The notes: generated by a model not told the origin, from the letters alone. 64,000 nucleotides of DNA from Bacillus sp. WMMC1349 (GCF_013155385.1 NZ_JABJUQ010000007.1:3752501-3816500); one strand, 5' to 3'; shown: positions 1-9,225, counted from the stretch's first letter. Program-made: numbers and translations.

Positions 1-982
1 GGCCCCATCTATCTACTGTCATGATCGCCACAACTGTAAAGATGACATTAACCAATCCCATAACAGTTGTTTGTAACAATGAGGCATCTTTTCCTGCTCC
101 CATACTATCAAAAATTCTTGGTGCATAATACAAGGCTACATTGATTCCAACAAACTGTTGGAACACGGAAAGCAAAATTCCGATTACGATCACCGTTTTT
201 CCATAAGTAAATAGTTTTTCAGAAGCAACATTCAACGTTTGTTTAATGTCATCCAAGATCGTTCTCGCTGCTTTAGAACCATTAATTTTTGCAAGAATCG
301 CCAGTGCTTTCTCATCTTGATTTTTCAAGGATAAATAACGCGGTGTTTCAGGTACCAATGTTAATAAAACCCCGAATAATAATGCAGGTACACTTAAGGA
401 TGCAAACATGTATCTCCAGCCTACGTCATTGACCCACTCCTGGGTTTCCCCACTAGAAATAGAAAAGTTAACGAAATATGCAACGAGCATTCCAAGGATA
501 ATCATAAATTGGTTAAATGAGACAAGCCGACCTCTAATATGAGCAGGTGCAACTTCTCCGATATACATCGGACAGACCGCTGATGCCAACCCAACACCAA
601 TACCACCAATGATCCGATAAAAGTTAAAGGCAATTAACAACCCCATTGTCGGTTCCCCTTTTGTAAAAAACAAGAACTCAGGATAGGCCGCTCCAAACGC
701 TGAGAGTAAAAATAATACTGCAGCCATAAAAAGGGAATTCTTTCGTCCAAACCTAGAAGCAAAAAATCCGGAAATACAACCGCCAATGATACAACCGATT
801 AATGCGCTTGAAATGGTTGCTCCGTGAATGAATGCCCCTAAGTCCAAGGGGTCTATCATATAAAGCTTTATTGACTTCTCTGCCCCTGAAATAACAGCGG
901 TATCATACCCAAATAGCAATCCACCAAGCGCGGCAACAAGCGTAATTCCAAACAGATAAAGAGAATTCTTCTTTTGCTCCAT
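1..982 (-). CDS. MFS sugar:H+ symporter, xylose type (C-terminus outside window)
   Basis: Runs off the left edge of the window; about 327 residues are visible. It reads as a 12-helix sugar/proton symporter: the N-terminus has the GGLLFGYDTAVISG signature of the sugar-porter family, followed by FASRFGRK after helix 2, the GVGLASAVCPMYIGEVAP stretch, RGRLVSFNQ, PETPRYL before the central loop, and QQFVGINVALYYAP in the second half, which lines the sugar site in XylE-type proteins. It lies 128 bp downstream of xylA on the same strand, so it most likely imports D-xylose under XylR control. The ATG at 982 is chosen by homology; an in-frame GTG at 1006 follows an AGGAGGG with rather long spacing. 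Substrate is inferred from context, since related symporters carry arabinose or galactose. Confidence 0.88.
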   Translation of the reverse strand, partial: MEQKKNSLYLFGITLVAALGGLLFGYDTAVISGAEKSIKLYMIDPLDLGAFIHGATISSALIGCIIGGCISGFFASRFGRKNSLFMAAVLFLLSAFGAAYPEFLFFTKGEPTMGLLIAFNFYRIIGGIGVGLASAVCPMYIGEVAPAHIRGRLVSFNQFMIILGMLVAYFVNFSISSGETQEWVNDVGWRYMFASLSVPALLFGVLLTLVPETPRYLSLKNQDEKALAILAKINGSKAARTILDDIKQTLNVASEKLFTYGKTVIVIGILLSVFQQFVGINVALYYAPRIFDSMGAGKDASLLQTTVMGLVNVIFTVVAIMTVDRWG

Positions 983-1110
983 GTTTTGGTTTAAAGACAG
1001 ATGCACTGAAAAACCTGTCTTTACCCTCCTTTTTTATTTGGATTTTTTGAAGAAAAACGGACCCACCCAGTAGATCAATAATTACAGTTAGCGGGTCCAT
1101 TAAGAAGGAT

Positions 1111-2430
1111 TTATTCTACTTCTAAAAGATATTGGTTTAACATCGCTTTTAAGTGCTCAGTTCTTCCTGATACGTTTTGAATGTTGTGATGGTTAAGTGC
1201 ATAGGCTTCAAGTGTATGGAAGTTTGCTCTTCCTTCAACGATATCGAGACCGATTCCTTCTGTATAGCTGCTGTAGCGCTCAGCAATCGCATCTTCAAAT
1301 ACACGATCTTCAATTAACTTATGGGCTACCTTCAAACCCCTTGCAAAGGAATCCATACCTGCAACATGGGCATAAACTAAATCATCTGGTTCAAAGGATG
1401 TTCTTCTCACTTTAGCATCGAAGTTTAAACCGCCGCATCCGAGACCACCATTTTGGAGAATCTCATACATGGCTAATGTTGTAGAATATAAGTCAGTCGG
1501 AAATTCATCCGTATCCCAACCAAGCAGTGGATTTCCTTGGTTAGCATCGACAGAGCCAAGCAAGCCGCTCGTTCTGGCAACACGCAATTCGTGTTCAAAA
1601 GTATGTCCAGCCAATGTCGCATGGTTTGCTTCAAGGTTTAATTTAAATGATTGATCTAATCCGTATTGTTTTAAGAAAGAAATCGTGGTAGCGGCATCGG
1701 TATCGTATTGATGGGTGGTCGGTTCTTTTGGTTTTGGTTCAATTAAGAATTGACCAGTAAAGCCGATTTCCTTCGCATAATCAACGGCCATATGTAAAAA
1801 TCTAGCCATGTTGTCAAGTTCCAGCTTTAAATCGGTATTTAATAATGTTTCATAACCCTCACGTCCGCCCCAAAATACATAGTTTTCTGCCCCTAGTTCT
1901 TTTGCTGTTTCCAATCCTTTTTTTACTTGTGCTGCTGCATAAGCAAATACATCAGCATTGCAAGCTGTTGCTGCCCCGTGAACAAACCGCCGGTTGGTAA
2001 ACATATTTGCTGTGTTCCATAAAAGTTTCGTATTGCTCGTTTTCATATAATCTTTAATCATTGCTAAAATAGTATTTAAATTCTCGTTTGTCTCACTTAA
2101 TGTTTTTCCTTCAGGTGCAATGTCACGGTCATGGAAAGCAAAAAATGGTACTCCTAGTTTTTCAAAAAGTTCGAAAGCTGCTTCAACTCGTGCTTTTGCT
2201 AAATCCATTCCTGAAAAACGATCCCATGGTCTTTCCATTGTTCCTGCTCCGAACGGATCGGTACCATCAGCGGTAAACGTATGCCAATAGGCAACGGAAA
2301 AACGCAAGTGATCTTTCATTGTTTTTCCACCAATCACTTCCTCAGGATTATAATATTTAAATGCCAACGGATTTTTAGAACTTTTTCCTTCATAAACAAC
2401 TTTGTTAACGTTTTCAAAATAAGTGTCCAT
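1111..2430 (-). CDS. xylA: Xylose isomerase
   Basis: Converts D-xylose to D-xylulose in the cytoplasm. Full length for a class II isomerase (439 residues, TIM barrel). Visible catalytic and metal residues include H100 and D103 in FFAFHDRD, the WNTANMF segment, E231/K233 in IEPKPKEP, E267 and H270 in LEANHA, D295, and D306/D308. The ATG at 2430 is preceded by GGAGGGTAAACATA. It is the first gene after the xyl promoter/operator and is followed by the sugar symporter. No xylulokinase gene (xylB) lies between them, so it must be further left or elsewhere. Identification is very secure. Confidence 0.97.
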   Translation of the reverse strand: MDTYFENVNKVVYEGKSSKNPLAFKYYNPEEVIGGKTMKDHLRFSVAYWHTFTADGTDPFGAGTMERPWDRFSGMDLAKARVEAAFELFEKLGVPFFAFHDRDIAPEGKTLSETNENLNTILAMIKDYMKTSNTKLLWNTANMFTNRRFVHGAATACNADVFAYAAAQVKKGLETAKELGAENYVFWGGREGYETLLNTDLKLELDNMARFLHMAVDYAKEIGFTGQFLIEPKPKEPTTHQYDTDAATTISFLKQYGLDQSFKLNLEANHATLAGHTFEHELRVARTSGLLGSVDANQGNPLLGWDTDEFPTDLYSTTLAMYEILQNGGLGCGGLNFDAKVRRTSFEPDDLVYAHVAGMDSFARGLKVAHKLIEDRVFEDAIAERYSSYTEGIGLDIVEGRANFHTLEAYALNHHNIQNVSGRTEHLKAMLNQYLLEVE

Positions 2431-2464
2431 TATGTTTACCCTCCTGAATGAAAATTGTTTGTTT

Positions 2465-2493
2465 AGTTAGTTTATTGGATGGATAAACTAACT
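2465..2493 (-). promoter_or_regulatory. XylR-type operator
   Basis: Perfect inverted repeat with 11-bp arms (AGTTAGTTTAT / ATAAACTAACT) around a 7-bp centre, placed between the promoter -10 box and the xylA start. It matches the known form of Bacillus xyl operators, TTAGTTTGTTT-like arms bound by the repressor XylR in the absence of xylose. No xylR gene is visible in the window. Confidence 0.9.
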
Positions 2494-2499
2494 GATTTC

Positions 2500-2528
2500 A
2501 TTCTACAAAAAGAAAGCGCTTTAATCAA
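2500..2528 (-). promoter_or_regulatory. Sigma-A promoter of xylA
   Basis: On the minus strand, TTGATT (2523-2528) and TAGAAT (2500-2505) are separated by exactly 17 bp, immediately upstream of the XylR operator. Confidence 0.75.
2511..2524 (-). promoter_or_regulatory. cre-like site in the xylA promoter spacer
   Basis: TTAAAGCGCTTTCT on the minus strand differs from the core cre consensus TGAAAGCGCTTTCA at only a few positions and sits inside the -35/-10 spacer. CcpA bound here would block RNA polymerase directly. In the well-studied xyl operons the cre is usually inside xylA, so the position is a variation; function is inferred. Confidence 0.5.
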
Positions 2529-2588
2529 CACGTTTTTTTGCCTAATTTGTGTATTTTTCCACAGTCCAACAATTCATCACAAGAAAAA

Positions 2589-2703
2589 GGGGCTGTCCTG
2601 AAAGTCGTGTGGATGAATAAAAATTGGGGATTTTTCTCGCTTTCCGCAGGAGTCTCGCAATTCCCCCTGATTTATGTTGAAAAAGGACTTTTTAGACAAC
2701 CCC
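2589..2703. repeat. Dispersed ~115-bp inverted-end repeat, copy A
   Basis: Begins GGGGCTGTCCTGAAAGT and ends with the imperfect reverse complement (ACTTTTTAGACAACCCC). The interior has TGCTCGCTTTCCGCAGGAG-like and CCCCCTGATTTATGTTGA segments shared with copies at 9384, 14380, 50588, 54813 and 57339. No coding capacity. It looks like a MITE-type element; here it separates the kinase gene from the xyl promoter. Confidence 0.75.
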
Positions 2704-2717
2704 GGTATCCTTTTTGA

Positions 2718-3788
2718 TTACATTTGCTTTAATATCACGATAATTTCTGTTCCTTTTCCCAGTTCACTCTGAACCTTGATTTTACCTTTATGCAAATCGA
2801 TGATTTTTTTTACAATTGACAAGCCAAGACCGCTCCCTCCGTAATTACGGTTTCTAGATTGATCAGCCTTATAGAATCGTTCAAAAATATGCATGAGCGT
2901 ATCGTTATTCATACCGATTCCGGTGTCATTTATGTTTATAGTCAGCTCGTTTTCAGCCGTTTTGGATGCACGAACTGTAATAGTTCCAGCTGTGGAAGTA
3001 AATTTAATACTATTATGAATCAGATTCGTCCATACTTGATCCATTAGATCCTCATCTGCAGTGATATTCAATTTTTCAAGAGAAATATCCATTTGGATGC
3101 CTTTCTCTGCCCATTGCGGTTCATTCGCCAAAATGATTCGGCGAATCTGATGATCCAAACGATAAGTTTTTAGTTCTAAGGTAAGATGATCAGACTCTAA
3201 AGAAGTAAGTTTCAATAGGTTTTCACTTAATTTTGACAGTCTGATACTTTCCTTTTCAATAATTTGCAAATAATGTTTACGTTCCTCAGGGGTTAAGTCA
3301 TCACTCTTTAATGCATGAGCAAATCCGCTGATTGACGTCAATGGAGATTGAATTTCATGTGAGACATTTGAAATAAATTGTTGTCGCATTTCCTCCATTT
3401 CTCCCAGTCTATTAGCCATATGGTTAATGCTATCAATAATCTTATAATATGGATGATGATCGCGGCCCTGTAATTGACTTCGATAATAAGAAAGATCAAT
3501 ATTAAAATTCCCTTCAGCCATCATCTTCATCGCATCAATCATCGGATGCAAGAATTTATCTTGTTGTGCTTTGACCCAGTCGATTCTTGTCATCAGATAC
3601 ATACAACATCCAAAAAAGAAAAATCCCAAAACAGAGTTGATTAATTGTCTAGCAATTTCATGAGGACTATATTGGATAGCACGATAAATCGCCAATGTTA
3701 ACCAATAGGCACTTGACCAGCATAAAAGTAATGAGAGCGTCACAGCTAGAAAACCTAAGATTCGTTTCAGAAATTTAGGCAGCTTCAT
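2718..3788 (-). CDS. Sensor histidine kinase
   Basis: A 356-residue membrane kinase with two transmembrane segments (about residues 9-34 and 50-67) and almost no extracellular loop, so it is of the short, membrane-sensing kind. The linker leads into a dimerisation/phosphoacceptor domain with H144 in NVSHEIQSPLTSISG. The ATPase domain has the N box NLIHNSIKF (about 255-263), G1 box DTGIGMN (288-294) and G2 box GGSGLGLSIV. Its start overlaps the stop of the response-regulator gene (ATGA), so the two are translationally coupled. The neighbouring DrrAB-like transporter suggests a drug or envelope-stress response; the signal is not known. Confidence 0.92.
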   Translation of the reverse strand: MKLPKFLKRILGFLAVTLSLLLCWSSAYWLTLAIYRAIQYSPHEIARQLINSVLGFFFFGCCMYLMTRIDWVKAQQDKFLHPMIDAMKMMAEGNFNIDLSYYRSQLQGRDHHPYYKIIDSINHMANRLGEMEEMRQQFISNVSHEIQSPLTSISGFAHALKSDDLTPEERKHYLQIIEKESIRLSKLSENLLKLTSLESDHLTLELKTYRLDHQIRRIILANEPQWAEKGIQMDISLEKLNITADEDLMDQVWTNLIHNSIKFTSTAGTITVRASKTAENELTININDTGIGMNNDTLMHIFERFYKADQSRNRNYGGSGLGLSIVKKIIDLHKGKIKVQSELGKGTEIIVILKQM

Positions 3789-4465
3789 TGTTGCACCTCC
3801 AATCGGTAGCCTAAACCTCGAATGGTTGTAATTTTAAATGGACAATTGTCCTGAGGAAACCGCTGTCGTAATCGTTTAATATGGACATCAACGGTTCGTT
3901 CATCCCCTTCATAATCAAATCCCCAAATATCCTCAATGAGTTGTTCTCTTGAAAAGGTTTTTTGCTGATGTGTTGCAAGCTTAAACAACAGTTCAAACTC
4001 TTTACGAGGTAAGGTCATCTCATGGTTCCCAATCGAAACTTTATAGGTAGCATGATCAATGACAATATTGCCGATTTGAATTCGATTAGAAACGATAATT
4101 TGATAGCGTTTCAAAAGCGCTTTTACCCGAGCTGCCAATTCAGGTGGAGCAAACGGTTTAACCATATAGTCATCCGCTCCTAGACTAAATCCTTTCACTT
4201 TTTGAGCTGTTTCCCCTTTTGCCGTCAACATTAAGATTGGCAATGTATCGGAATAATAAGTTCGTACTTCTTGACAGAATGCCCAACCATCCATGTTCGG
4301 CATCATAATATCAAGAATAATCAAATCGATTTTCTCTGAGTCTATTATAGACAGAGCTGCTCTTCCATCTACTGCCTCTACAATAGATAAACCTTCTTTC
4401 GACAGAATCACATGCATTAATTGTCTAATGTGTAAGTCATCATCTACAATTAATATTTTTGCCAT
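3785..4465 (-). CDS. OmpR-family response regulator
   Basis: Receiver domain with the acidic pair D8-D9, phospho-acceptor D52 in LIILDIMMP, and K103 in YMVKPF, followed by a winged-helix DNA-binding domain ending in TVDVHIKRLRQRF and RGLGYR. The start is taken at the internal ATG (4465), which has AAAAAGGA at a good distance; the ATG at 4474 would sit directly on that ribosome-binding site. Paired with the downstream kinase by an ATGA overlap. A hairpin at about 4494-4532 separates it from the ABC permease gene, so the pair probably has its own promoter. Targets unknown; the adjacent exporter genes are the natural candidates. Confidence 0.93.
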   Translation of the reverse strand: MAKILIVDDDLHIRQLMHVILSKEGLSIVEAVDGRAALSIIDSEKIDLIILDIMMPNMDGWAFCQEVRTYYSDTLPILMLTAKGETAQKVKGFSLGADDYMVKPFAPPELAARVKALLKRYQIIVSNRIQIGNIVIDHATYKVSIGNHEMTLPRKEFELLFKLATHQQKTFSREQLIEDIWGFDYEGDERTVDVHIKRLRQRFPQDNCPFKITTIRGLGYRLEVQQ

Positions 4466-4493
4466 ATTGTTCATTCCTTTTTAAAAAATAAAG

Positions 4494-4532
4494 AAAATCA
4501 CCAGTAATCGTTTGATTTCCATGGTGATTTTT
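4494..4532 (-). terminator. Rho-independent terminator after the ABC permease
   Basis: Stem AAAATCACC / GGTGATTTT with a 20-nt loop, flanked by T-rich DNA on both strands; it lies just after the permease stop codon at 4544. Confidence 0.7.
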
Positions 4533-4543
4533 ATTTTACACGA

Positions 4544-5359
4544 TTAGGCCTTTTTCATATAGGCACGAACTGTGAGCGGTGCAAAGACAGCCACAATCAC
4601 AATAGCTCCGATAAGAGTGATCATGATATCCCACCCGATCGTACCTGAGTTGGTCAGCTCTCTGACAGCCGTGACAAGATGTGAGATAGGATTTATTTTG
4701 ACAAACCATTGGAGCCAATCAGGCATCGTATTTGCCGGTACAAAAGCATTCGAAAGAAATGTGAGTGGGAACAATATAATCATTGAGATCCCCTGTACAC
4801 TTGAAGCAGTCCTTGACATAACACCGAAAAAGGCAAAGATCCAACTAATAGCCCAAGAACAGAAAATCACAAGAAGACCAGCAATAACCACATGGCCTAG
4901 ACCTCCTTCTGGTCGATAACCCATGAGATATCCCATGGCAAATGTGAGTACTGTTGCAATCGTATACCTAATCGTGTCAGCCAACAAGGCGCCTGCTAAT
5001 GGAGCGATCCGGGCAATTGGCAATGACTTAAATCTGTCGAATACTCCCTTATCCATATCCTCTCGCAGTTGAACACCAGTAACAATTGAGGTTGTGATGA
5101 CAGTCTGAACAAGAATACCAGGAATAATAACAGGCAAATAGTTTTGTACATTTCCAGATATCGCCCCGCCAAAGATGTAGGTAAACATCAAGGTAAAGAT
5201 GATGGGTTGAAATGTAACATCGAACAACTGCTCAGGTGTGCGCCGTATCTTTAATAATCCCCGATAGGCCATCGTTAATGAGTTTTTTACCGTTTGACGA
5301 ATGCTCGGTCTGTTTGATAATTGATTCTTGGTAATGTGTATATTAGAAACACTTTTCAT
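4544..5359 (-). CDS. ABC-2 type exporter permease (DrrB-like)
   Basis: 271 residues with about six hydrophobic helices and the ABC-2 permease layout: a cytoplasmic N-terminus, first helix near residue 50, the DMDKGVFDRFKSLPIARIAPLAGALLAD coupling region (about 120-147), and the C-terminal FPLTFLSNAFVPANTMPDWLQWFVKINP segment typical of DrrB/NodJ-type permeases. It forms the membrane half of an exporter with the ATPase encoded 21 bp upstream. Daunorubicin-resistance permeases are the nearest well-known relatives; the real substrate cannot be read from sequence. Confidence 0.92.
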   Translation of the reverse strand: MKSVSNIHITKNQLSNRPSIRQTVKNSLTMAYRGLLKIRRTPEQLFDVTFQPIIFTLMFTYIFGGAISGNVQNYLPVIIPGILVQTVITTSIVTGVQLREDMDKGVFDRFKSLPIARIAPLAGALLADTIRYTIATVLTFAMGYLMGYRPEGGLGHVVIAGLLVIFCSWAISWIFAFFGVMSRTASSVQGISMIILFPLTFLSNAFVPANTMPDWLQWFVKINPISHLVTAVRELTNSGTIGWDIMITLIGAIVIVAVFAPLTVRAYMKKA

Positions 5360-5380
5360 AACAAACTCCTTTTCTTATTT

Positions 5381-6361
5381 CTATTCATTTGCAGCCTTGG
5401 ATACACCTTTCACACCATGTCCAGTAATCGTTAAAAAGACCTCATCCAGGGTCGGTTTCTGAACACTTAACTCTGCCAATTCGATTTCTGCTGCTCTTAA
5501 GGCAATTAACAAGTCGGTCACCCGGTTGGCGTCTGCCAGAGGGGCCGTAATCTTTCCACCTTCAGCAGAAACGCCTGACTGAATGTTTAGTACCTGTTCA
5601 ACCAACTGTCTAGCGCGATGCATACTGTTCGAATCTCGAATGCTTAAGTGTAGTGAGGAAGTGCCAACAGACTGTTTAAGTTCATCCACCGTCCCCTCTG
5701 CAACGACTCGACCGTGATCAATTACTGCGATTCGGTCAGCCAATTCATCAGCTTCTTGGAGATACTGAGTGGTTAATAATACAGTTGATCCTGTCGTAAC
5801 CAGCTTGCGAATCGTCTCCCACATTTGATTTCGTGTTCTCGGATCCAGCCCAGTTGTTGGTTCATCCAAGAAAATGAGCGGAGGTTGAGCGATCAGACTG
5901 GCAGCAAGGTCCAGTCGACGTCGCATGCCCCCAGAAAAATTTTTCAATGGACGCTTGGCAGCTTCCGTTAAGCCAAACTCCTCCAGCAACTCCATCGCCT
6001 TTAACCGCGACTCTTTCTTCCCTAAACCTAACAGCCGGGAAAATATGGTCAGATTTTCGAGAGCACTAAGTGATTCATCAACTGATGCGTACTGACCTGT
6101 CACCCCAATCAACTGACGAACAATATGCGCTTCCTTCATAACATCGTAACCGAAGATACGCGCGCTCCCGATATCCGGCCGCAATAATGTGGCCAGCATT
6201 CTAATCGTAGTTGTCTTTCCTGCTCCATTTGGACCCAGTACACCGTAAATTGTGCCTGCTTTCACTTGAAGATTGACCCCGTCAACCGCTCGATTATCAC
6301 CAAACGTTTTGACGAGTCCTTGAGCTTCAACAGCCCACTCGTTATTTTGTCCGATACTCAT
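5381..6361 (-). CDS. ABC exporter ATP-binding protein (DrrA-like)
   Basis: 326 residues. Walker [10 protein letters not shown] (43-51), Q loop near residue 89, signature FSGGMRRRLDLA (141-152), Walker B LIFLDEPTTGLDPRTRN (161-177) and switch histidine replaced by Q in LLTTQYLQEADELADR, as in the DrrA subgroup. The C-terminal 80 residues form the extra regulatory domain found in DrrA (ending in LDEVFLTITGHG). Co-transcribed with the permease gene, 21 bp apart. Confidence 0.93.
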   Translation of the reverse strand: MSIGQNNEWAVEAQGLVKTFGDNRAVDGVNLQVKAGTIYGVLGPNGAGKTTTIRMLATLLRPDIGSARIFGYDVMKEAHIVRQLIGVTGQYASVDESLSALENLTIFSRLLGLGKKESRLKAMELLEEFGLTEAAKRPLKNFSGGMRRRLDLAASLIAQPPLIFLDEPTTGLDPRTRNQMWETIRKLVTTGSTVLLTTQYLQEADELADRIAVIDHGRVVAEGTVDELKQSVGTSSLHLSIRDSNSMHRARQLVEQVLNIQSGVSAEGGKITAPLADANRVTDLLIALRAAEIELAELSVQKPTLDEVFLTITGHGVKGVSKAANE

Positions 6362-6597
6362 TGTGATCCTCCATTTCGCTCATATGTTCCTAATTCATTA
6401 GAAATTATAGATCACTTTTATGAACTGAATATGAACAACTAAATAAAAAAGGAAAGTAGAAAGTAGCGAAAATGACCCTAATAGATAATTTGTTATAGAA
6501 CTTATTGCTTAATAAATTGGAGTATGAAAGAGACGCGTGTCTGCGGATCTTTGGCTTATTTTGATTACAGATCAAGCATTGTCTGTGGTTGTGATTT

Positions 6598-8406
6598 TCA
6601 CTGACTTGTACAGCTATCGTTATTAGACGAAAATGATGGTTGTTTATCATCTATTTCTCGGTCACGAAGCTGTTGGTTTGCAAGTTGTTGGTAAGTATCA
6701 TGATGTTTAACTAGCTCATGATGTGTACCGACACCCGTAATTGTTCCGCCCTCTAAAACCACAATTTGCTCTGAATTTACAACAGTTGATAAGCGATGTG
6801 CAATGACAAGTGTCGTTCTACCTTTCATTAAATGCTGAAGTGCCTTTTGGACAAGAAACTCTGAAGCGCTGTCTAAGTTAGATGTGGCTTCATCTAGTAA
6901 AAGAATCTTTGGATCACGGATTAAAGCTCGAGCAATTGCAATTCGCTGCCTTTGTCCACCAGATAGTTTAATACCACGCTCCCCAACTTCAGTATCTAGT
7001 CCTTTCGGAAACTGGGAAATAAATTCTGTAGCATGAGCAAGATCTACTGCTGTTTGAATTTCCTTCTCTGAAACCACTTTTTCCATTCCGTAAATAATAT
7101 TATCGCGAATTGTTCCTGACATTATTGGACTTTCCTGAGAGACATAACTAAACTTACTACGCCATGAACATAAACTGAAATCCTGAATATTGGTATCTCC
7201 GAGTAAAATTTCCCCGGAATTTGGGATATAAAATCTTTCTAGCAAAGCAAATAATGTCGTTTTCCCACTTCCACTTGGACCGACAAATGCCGTTGTTTTT
7301 CCATGAGGTATGATCAAGTTCACTTGTTTTATGGTCTGTTCACCATCTTTGTAACGAAAAGAAATATTTTTAAAATGAATATCCTGAGAAGGGTTTTGAA
7401 CAGTTAACTTATAGTTAGGATGTTCTTTTTGAGTAGATAGAATAGTCTGAATACTAACAGCTCCTCCCATTGCCTTCTGGAATGACGTAAAGAAGGAAGC
7501 CATTTGACTAAACGGAACCACAATCTGAAACATGTAAATAATAATGGCGACAAGAGACCCAGCAGATAAGACGCCAGATGCTACGCGAACACCACCATAA
7601 CCAATGAGTAGAACAAGAATGAGCATCATAATAAAAGATATGAAAGGTGTAATGACTGCAAGTATTCGCGCTTCTTGCAAACCATATTGAAATAAATGGT
7701 CAATCTGTGCATTTCCTTTCGTTTTTTCGGTTTTCTCGGCTAGAAAAGCTTTGACAAGGCGAATATCAGCCAACACCCTCCCTAAATTTGCAGAGAAGTT
7801 AGCCATCTCATCTTGGTTTAATTTTGAAATGTTATACATTTTTCGACCTAGCGGTGTGATAATGGCAATAGATAAGGGGACAGCAATAAGCATGATTAAG
7901 GTCATTTTCCAATCAATGAAAAGAAGAATAACAATGGAACCGATGATGGTAATGATCCCTGTAATAAAAGTAATTAAATGCTGAGTGATTAACGATTTGA
8001 TCGTATTTGTATCCTGGGTAATCCGGCTCATCGTATCCCCCGATTCATGCTGATCAAAATATGGTAAGGGCAAATGAAGAACTTGTCCCCAGAGCCTCTT
8101 TCTAATGGAGGCCACAATGGACTCTCCTATATAAGTCATGAAATAATATGAAAAGCCTGATGAAACGGTCTGAACAATAAAAGCAAATACTAAAAGAAAA
8201 ATCATTGATAGTTGTAAAGCTGATTGGGAAAGCTGATCAACTAATGATTTTGTAAATAGAGGAACAATTAATCCTGCCCCTGTCTCAAGCAAGCTAAGTA
8301 TAACAGCCACAACAAATATTTTGACAGGTGGCTTTGATTCTTTAATTAAAAGCCAAAAAGTACGAATATGATCTACTTTAGGAAGGTTCTTTTGTTCCAT
8401 CTGCAT
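6598..8406 (-). CDS. Half-size multidrug ABC exporter, BmrA/LmrA type
   Basis: 602 residues: N-terminal six-helix transmembrane domain (about 30-305) followed by a nucleotide-binding domain with Walker A GPSGSGKTT (376-384), Q loop YVSQESPIMSGTI, signature LSGGQRQRIAIARAL (480-494), Walker B ILLLDEATSNLD and switch H in VIAHRLSTV. Family knowledge: homodimers of this type pump hydrophobic drugs outward. The order of motifs and the PYFDQHESGDTMSRITQD segment closely resemble B. subtilis BmrA. The start overlaps the 3' end of the MerR gene by about 29 bp, so the regulator and pump form one operon. The last about 20 residues, rich in S, N and D, are not conserved in the family. Confidence 0.92.
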   Translation of the reverse strand: MQMEQKNLPKVDHIRTFWLLIKESKPPVKIFVVAVILSLLETGAGLIVPLFTKSLVDQLSQSALQLSMIFLLVFAFIVQTVSSGFSYYFMTYIGESIVASIRKRLWGQVLHLPLPYFDQHESGDTMSRITQDTNTIKSLITQHLITFITGIITIIGSIVILLFIDWKMTLIMLIAVPLSIAIITPLGRKMYNISKLNQDEMANFSANLGRVLADIRLVKAFLAEKTEKTKGNAQIDHLFQYGLQEARILAVITPFISFIMMLILVLLIGYGGVRVASGVLSAGSLVAIIIYMFQIVVPFSQMASFFTSFQKAMGGAVSIQTILSTQKEHPNYKLTVQNPSQDIHFKNISFRYKDGEQTIKQVNLIIPHGKTTAFVGPSGSGKTTLFALLERFYIPNSGEILLGDTNIQDFSLCSWRSKFSYVSQESPIMSGTIRDNIIYGMEKVVSEKEIQTAVDLAHATEFISQFPKGLDTEVGERGIKLSGGQRQRIAIARALIRDPKILLLDEATSNLDSASEFLVQKALQHLMKGRTTLVIAHRLSTVVNSEQIVVLEGGTITGVGTHHELVKHHDTYQQLANQQLRDREIDDKQPSFSSNNDSCTSQ

Positions 8407-9163
8407 CGGTTAAACTCACTCCTTTCTTTTCTAAATAAAAGTTTAAAGCACGAGCTAGCCACTCCTCCTCTTCAGCTGAAAAAGGAGAATGGTAGTGGAA
8501 TAACCATGTATCATCTTCTACGTCTTTTTCGGCAATCTCTTGGACAAAAGTAAGATCATCTCCTGTTAGATCGTTTACAATAGTCATCATTTCGTCAATG
8601 AGAATTTGAACCCGTTCATCCTCTGGATCAAGATTACATAATCTCTTTAACTCAATTGATATTTCAACCCATTTTTTCTCTATTTCCAACTGCTTATTTT
8701 CAGGAATATCAAACATTTCTTCAACCAAATCCCCGTCTATGAAACCTTTTAGCCACTTCTTTTGTTCATGTTCCATTTGAATACTATGAATAAGAGTAAT
8801 AAACACCGACGGTTCAATCTCCTGATAATCCTCTATAATGTGAAGCGCACGATCCAATGCCTTGATCACATTTTCAATCTGTTGTTTCCTTTGATACATC
8901 ACTTTTTTCTGAAAGGAAAGAGTATCCTTTAAGTCCCAAGTCTCTTCCTGAAAAAACCCTTTAATTTGTTCCAATGAATAACCTAAAAATTTTAAAGTCA
9001 GAATTCTTTGTAAAGTAACGAAATCATGATTTGTATAATAACGTCTTCCCTTTTCTGAAACATATGATGGCTTTAATAATCCAATTTCATCATAATAATG
9101 CAAAGTCCGAATTGTAGTTGCTGTTTTCTTGGAAAACTCACCGATCGAATATTTATCTGCCAT
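8378..9163 (-). CDS. MerR-family regulator (TipA/Mta type)
   Basis: N-terminal MerR helix-turn-helix and wing (YSIGEFSKKTATTIRTLHYYDEIGLLKPSY and RRYYTNHDF), a long dimerisation helix (about 75-120), and a C-terminal ligand-binding region resembling the TipAS domain of drug-sensing MerR proteins. The ATG at 9163 follows GGAGGG with 7-nt spacing and is preferred to one five codons upstream. The next gene, overlapping its 3' end, is a BmrA-like exporter. With the 19-bp-spacer promoter upstream this fits a regulator that activates its own operon when it binds a toxic compound. Ligand unknown. Confidence 0.92.
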   Translation of the reverse strand: MADKYSIGEFSKKTATTIRTLHYYDEIGLLKPSYVSEKGRRYYTNHDFVTLQRILTLKFLGYSLEQIKGFFQEETWDLKDTLSFQKKVMYQRKQQIENVIKALDRALHIIEDYQEIEPSVFITLIHSIQMEHEQKKWLKGFIDGDLVEEMFDIPENKQLEIEKKWVEISIELKRLCNLDPEDERVQILIDEMMTIVNDLTGDDLTFVQEIAEKDVEDDTWLFHYHSPFSAEEEEWLARALNFYLEKKGVSLTDADGTKEPS

Positions 9164-9194
9164 GCAAAGTCCCTCCATCTAAGATTCTATGACT

Positions 9195-9225
9195 ATCATA
9201 AAACCTCACGTAACGTAAGAAGCAA
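9195..9225 (-). promoter_or_regulatory. MerR-type promoter with 19-bp spacer and operator dyad
   Basis: On the minus strand TTGCTT (9220-9225) and TATGAT (9195-9200) are 19 bp apart, which is too long for unaided sigma-A initiation. The spacer holds the near-perfect dyad CTTACGT-T-ACGTGAG (9205-9219, six of seven positions paired). Overlong spacers with a central dyad are the hallmark of MerR-activated promoters. Confidence 0.85.

Noticed and set aside
903-1100. Open frame of 65 codons on the minus strand
   Set aside because: Overlaps the start of the sugar symporter in another frame; the symporter frame runs off the window edge and is clearly the real gene.
6405-6650. 81-codon minus-strand frame between exporter genes
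   Set aside because: Overlaps the end of the BmrA-like gene, no ribosome-binding site, histidine/asparagine-rich nonsense composition.
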